This document shows positions 20,467 to 22,784 of a stretch of 22,784 nt of DNA, piece after piece. The stretch is from a virus. Every line of letters starts with the position of its first letter. Position 1 is the first letter of the stretch. The position numbers and the translations under genes were made by a program. The notes beneath the pieces were generated by a model. That model had not been told where the DNA came from. It ran no database searches and saw only the letters and a program-made list of their open reading frames with translations. Where the stretch lies: the IMG/VR virus record IMGVR_UViG_3300008050_000347, positions 1-22,784 of that record, one strand, 5' to 3'.

Positions 20467-21339
20467 ATGAAAAAAGTAACACTGACAGTCGAGGCGCTCA
20501 CTCAAATGGTCCGCGAGCGTTTTCCGGAAGACCCCCGCAAAGGCACGCTGAACTTCTACGGCGTTCCCCGTGGAGGCACGAACATCGCGTTCATGCTTGA
20601 ACGTCTGGGCTTCGGGCAGGCTGTGTTTCAGGTCGAAGAGGCGGACTACGTCGTGGACGACATCGTCGACAGCGGGCGGACGTGCAATCGCTACACAACG
20701 GAACTCGCCGTCGGCAAGCCGTTCTTCGCCCCAATCAACAAGCTCGCGGACTGGGATGAAAACTGGTACGTGTTCCCGTGGGAGGAAACGGAAGAGGCGA
20801 GCATCGCGGACTCCGTTGTGCGGACGATGCAGTATATCGGGGAGGACGTAACCCGCGAGGGACTTGTGGACACTCCGGGCCGTGTTGTCAAATCGTGGGG
20901 CAAGCTGTTCGAGGGATACAAGATGGATCCCAAGTCGCTGGTCACCTCGTTCTCTGAAGGGCGTTGCGATGAAATGGTCCTGCTCACGGACATCGAGTTC
21001 TATTCGACCTGCGAGCATCACATGATCCCGTTCTTCGGCCGCGCTCACATCGCGTACCTGCCGGGTGAAAAAGTGCTCGGCGTGAGCAAGCTCGCACGAC
21101 TGCTCGACGTGTTCGCTCGTCGCTTGCAGATTCAAGAGCGCATCGGCCAACAGGTCACAGAGTTCCTTATGCAGGAATGCGGGGCCCGCGGCGCGGCGTG
21201 TATGCTCGAGGCTCAGCACCTGTGCATGGTTGCTCGGGGAGTGGAGAAACAGCACAGCGTCATGAAGACGAGCTCGCTTCGCGGGCTGTTCCGTGAGGAC
21301 CCTGTCGTTCGCTCGGAGTTCTACTCGCTGATCAAATAA
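20467..21339 (+). CDS. folE: Fusion: phosphoribosyltransferase domain + GTP cyclohydrolase I
   Basis: A 290-residue protein with ATG at 20467 preceded by CAGGAG; the frame runs upstream into queC but this start has the binding site and follows the terminator. Residues 1-108 are phosphoribosyltransferase-like: VPRGG (33-37), the PRPP loop VVDDIVDSGRT (62-72) and a W-x-x-FPWE end (100-106), closest by eye to xanthine-guanine-type enzymes, though shorter. Residues 112-290 are a full GTP cyclohydrolase I: DVTREGLVDTPGRVVKSW, the zinc motif CEHH (182-185), FFGRAHIAYLP, KLARLLDVFARRLQIQERI and the second zinc cysteine in EAQHLCM (Cys253). GTP cyclohydrolase I makes dihydroneopterin triphosphate from GTP, the first step to preQ0. 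The N-terminal domain may salvage a purine base. Confidence 0.88.
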   Translation: MKKVTLTVEALTQMVRERFPEDPRKGTLNFYGVPRGGTNIAFMLERLGFGQAVFQVEEADYVVDDIVDSGRTCNRYTTELAVGKPFFAPINKLADWDENWYVFPWEETEEASIADSVVRTMQYIGEDVTREGLVDTPGRVVKSWGKLFEGYKMDPKSLVTSFSEGRCDEMVLLTDIEFYSTCEHHMIPFFGRAHIAYLPGEKVLGVSKLARLLDVFARRLQIQERIGQQVTEFLMQECGARGAACMLEAQHLCMVARGVEKQHSVMKTSSLRGLFREDPVVRSEFYSLIK

Positions 21340-21346
21340 CCGCACA

Positions 21347-21372
21347 GCCCCCGTCCAACTCCGGGCGGGGGC
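21347..21372 (+). terminator. GC hairpin between folE fusion and dpdA-polymerase gene
   Basis: GCCCCCG (21347-21353) pairs with CGGGGGC (21366-21372) around a 12-base loop. No U-tract follows, so it is probably not a complete intrinsic terminator. It lies 20 bases before the next start and may modulate its translation, as that gene also has a poor ribosome binding site. Confidence 0.45.
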
Positions 21373-21392
21373 GCCACACTTGGATTTCCACA

Positions 21393-22784
21393 ATGCACAC
21401 TAAAGAATTCAACATCTTCCTCGCCATTGCGACAGCCAGAGAAACGGAGGCCCTGCTCGGGGTATATCCTAACATCCTCAACTCGTATCACTATTTCAAA
21501 TCCCGTCCGGACTTCATCGCGCAGGTGAACGAGGCGACTGACAATTTCATTCTGGACTCCGGCGCGTTTTCTGCGTTCACGTGCGGCAAGTCAATCTATC
21601 TGGACCAGTACACGGAGTATGTGGACGCTATAGGCGCGGCAGACGGCACAGGCTTCGAGTTCATGACCCTTGACGTCATAGGAGACGGGTTGAAGACGTT
21701 CGCGATGTATGAGCGGTTTTTGGCGCAAGGCCGGGACCCCATTCCGGTGTTCCATTTCGGATCGGATTTCTCACAGCTCGTGACACTCTGCGAGATGGGG
21801 ATCAAGCGGCTCGCGTTCGGGGGGCTGGTGGGACGTGGAAACACAAGAGAGTTTTTGGACGAGGCATGGCGGACAGTGATCAAGCATCAACAAGGAACGC
21901 TCAAAGTCCACGGGCTAGGCCTCACGAACTTTTCAGACATGCTCCGGTATCCTTGGTGGTCTGTGGACAGCTCGTCTGTTTCCGGGTGCTACCGATTCGG
22001 CCGCGCGTTCCAGAACTACGACCGCAATAACCGACGATTCGGAGGCGCAATCAACGTCCACGATTACATGCGGCAGTTCTTCCCAACGTGGGAAGACCAA
22101 CCTATCGGTCCCAAGCCTAACGAGAGCATCGACGGGATCAGCCCTCAGTGCTTTCTGATTGAGAAACAATCAATGCTCTACATTGAGGCACAGGCCCACC
22201 TACGGGAGTTGCGGCTCAAAGAAACATACGCGCACCTCACATCGCAGGCGATGTTCAGCTTCTGTGACTGCGAGGCATGGATACCCGTTGCCGTTCCGGA
22301 CGACGAATTGCCGCTCGTAGCTCCTCCGTCTGTGCGGCTAGGAGGCGGAGCGAGTATTGAGTCCCGCCAGGTGGACTGGGACTTCAGTGCGCACACGATC
22401 GACACACCTGCGCCGGACTACGGCGTCCCTCGCGTCTTTGCGTTGGACTTCGAGACGTTCTACTCCACAGAGTACTCCGTGAAAAAGATGGGCGCATGGC
22501 AGTATACTCGAGACTCCAGGTTCAACGCCTATTGCCTCGGCATCGTGGGCGAAGAGCGTGCATGGTGCGGCCCTGTGGACTGCGTAGACTGGGAACGCCT
22601 GCGCGGGTCGACGTGCCTTGTCCATAATCAAGGGTTTGAACGCAACTGCTTTGACAGGCTCGAGCTCGACGAGATTGTGCCTGCGGATATCTACGCATCT
22701 ATCAAATGGGTGGACACCGCGGACATGTGCGCTTTCCATTGTTATCCCAGGTCTTTGGACGGGGCGATGAGCGCGGTGTTCAAC
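21393..22784 (+). CDS. dpdA: Fusion: DpdA-type DNA-guanine transglycosylase + family A DNA polymerase exonuclease region (partial)
   Basis: The frame opens with ATG at 21393 and has no stop through the right edge (464 codons). Residues about 1-240 are DpdA/TGT-like: FILDSGAFSAFTCGK (Asp55 in the DSGGF/DSGAF general-base position), FEFMTLDVIGDG, RLAFGGLVGRG (GG lid) and RYPWWSVDSSS (Asp192, expected nucleophile). Residues about 345-464 are a PolA 3'-5' exonuclease: FALDFETFYSTEYSV (Asp352, Glu354), LVHNQGFER (Asn412, Glu416 in the exo II position) and DTADMCAFHCYPRSLDGA. Residues 240-345 are a linker. DpdA replaces guanine in DNA by a 7-deazaguanine base. Only a weak TTGGA site lies upstream. 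The polymerase domain itself must lie beyond the window. Confidence 0.88.
   Translation, partial: MHTKEFNIFLAIATARETEALLGVYPNILNSYHYFKSRPDFIAQVNEATDNFILDSGAFSAFTCGKSIYLDQYTEYVDAIGAADGTGFEFMTLDVIGDGLKTFAMYERFLAQGRDPIPVFHFGSDFSQLVTLCEMGIKRLAFGGLVGRGNTREFLDEAWRTVIKHQQGTLKVHGLGLTNFSDMLRYPWWSVDSSSVSGCYRFGRAFQNYDRNNRRFGGAINVHDYMRQFFPTWEDQPIGPKPNESIDGISPQCFLIEKQSMLYIEAQAHLRELRLKETYAHLTSQAMFSFCDCEAWIPVAVPDDELPLVAPPSVRLGGGASIESRQVDWDFSAHTIDTPAPDYGVPRVFALDFETFYSTEYSVKKMGAWQYTRDSRFNAYCLGIVGEERAWCGPVDCVDWERLRGSTCLVHNQGFERNCFDRLELDEIVPADIYASIKWVDTADMCAFHCYPRSLDGAMSAVFN

Noticed and set aside
20227-21393. Long 388-codon minus-strand frame opposite queC and folE
   Set aside because: It is the mirror of well-supported GC-rich genes; its sequence has no recognisable domain and no start signal.
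1-22784. tRNA genes, insertion sequences, integrase or attachment site
   Set aside because: No cloverleaf, transposase, terminal inverted repeat or recombinase motif was seen by eye. A tRNA scan would be needed to exclude a degenerate tRNA.
1-22784. Avoidance of GATC or other guanine-containing restriction sites as a complement to 7-deazaguanine
   Set aside because: GATC is readily found (for example at 48), and I could not count other sites reliably by eye, so no claim is made.

Overview
The window is part of the genome of a tailed double-stranded DNA bacteriophage (or a closely related prophage), GC-rich and packed with closely spaced or overlapping genes that mostly carry good Shine-Dalgarno sequences. 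No host gene, integrase, tRNA or rRNA is visible. The head genes plus gp10-like, terminator-like and tail-tube-like proteins suggest a long-tailed (sipho- or myo-type) virion. The host cannot be named from the sequence.

There are two divergent arms. The left arm (1-10641, minus strand) is the packaging and virion operon. In transcription order it holds a small ribbon-helix-helix protein, a VRR-NUC endonuclease, the terminase small subunit, three small unknowns, the terminase large subunit, portal, scaffold, major capsid protein, a probable capsid cement protein, a coiled-coil/HeH-like protein, a head-tail connector candidate, a Mu F-like minor capsid protein, a gp10-like neck protein, a probable tail-terminator-like protein, and a tail-tube candidate cut by the left edge. 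Two sigma70-like promoters (10678-10706 and 9557-9585) point into it.

The divergent intergenic region (10642-11497) has no convincing gene but is full of structure: a 28-bp exact direct repeat, an inverted repeat overlapping a putative promoter, nine ATACAA/TTGTAT motifs in both orientations, two adjacent hairpins, and a rightward promoter candidate. It is the best candidate for the control region and possibly for a replication origin.

The right arm (11498-22784, plus strand) carries replication, recombination and DNA-modification genes. These are a small CxxC protein, a PrimPol-helicase, an amidoligase / unknown / gamma-glutamylcyclotransferase-like set, a recombination module (unknown, Sak4-like ATPase, DUF669-like ssDNA-binding protein, Cas4/RecB-like nuclease), and then a complete preQ0 (7-deazaguanine) pathway: queD, queE, queC, folE.

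The most unusual findings are the last two genes. GTP cyclohydrolase I is fused to an N-terminal phosphoribosyltransferase domain. The final ORF, open at the right edge, joins a DpdA-type DNA-guanine transglycosylase in one uninterrupted frame to the 3'-5' exonuclease region of a family A DNA polymerase. Together they suggest a replication-coupled system: FolE-QueD-QueE-QueC make preQ0, DpdA swaps it for guanine in DNA while tethered to the polymerase, and the phosphoribosyltransferase may salvage the released guanine towards GTP, the substrate of FolE. The domain fusions are read directly from the sequence; the coupled cycle is inference.
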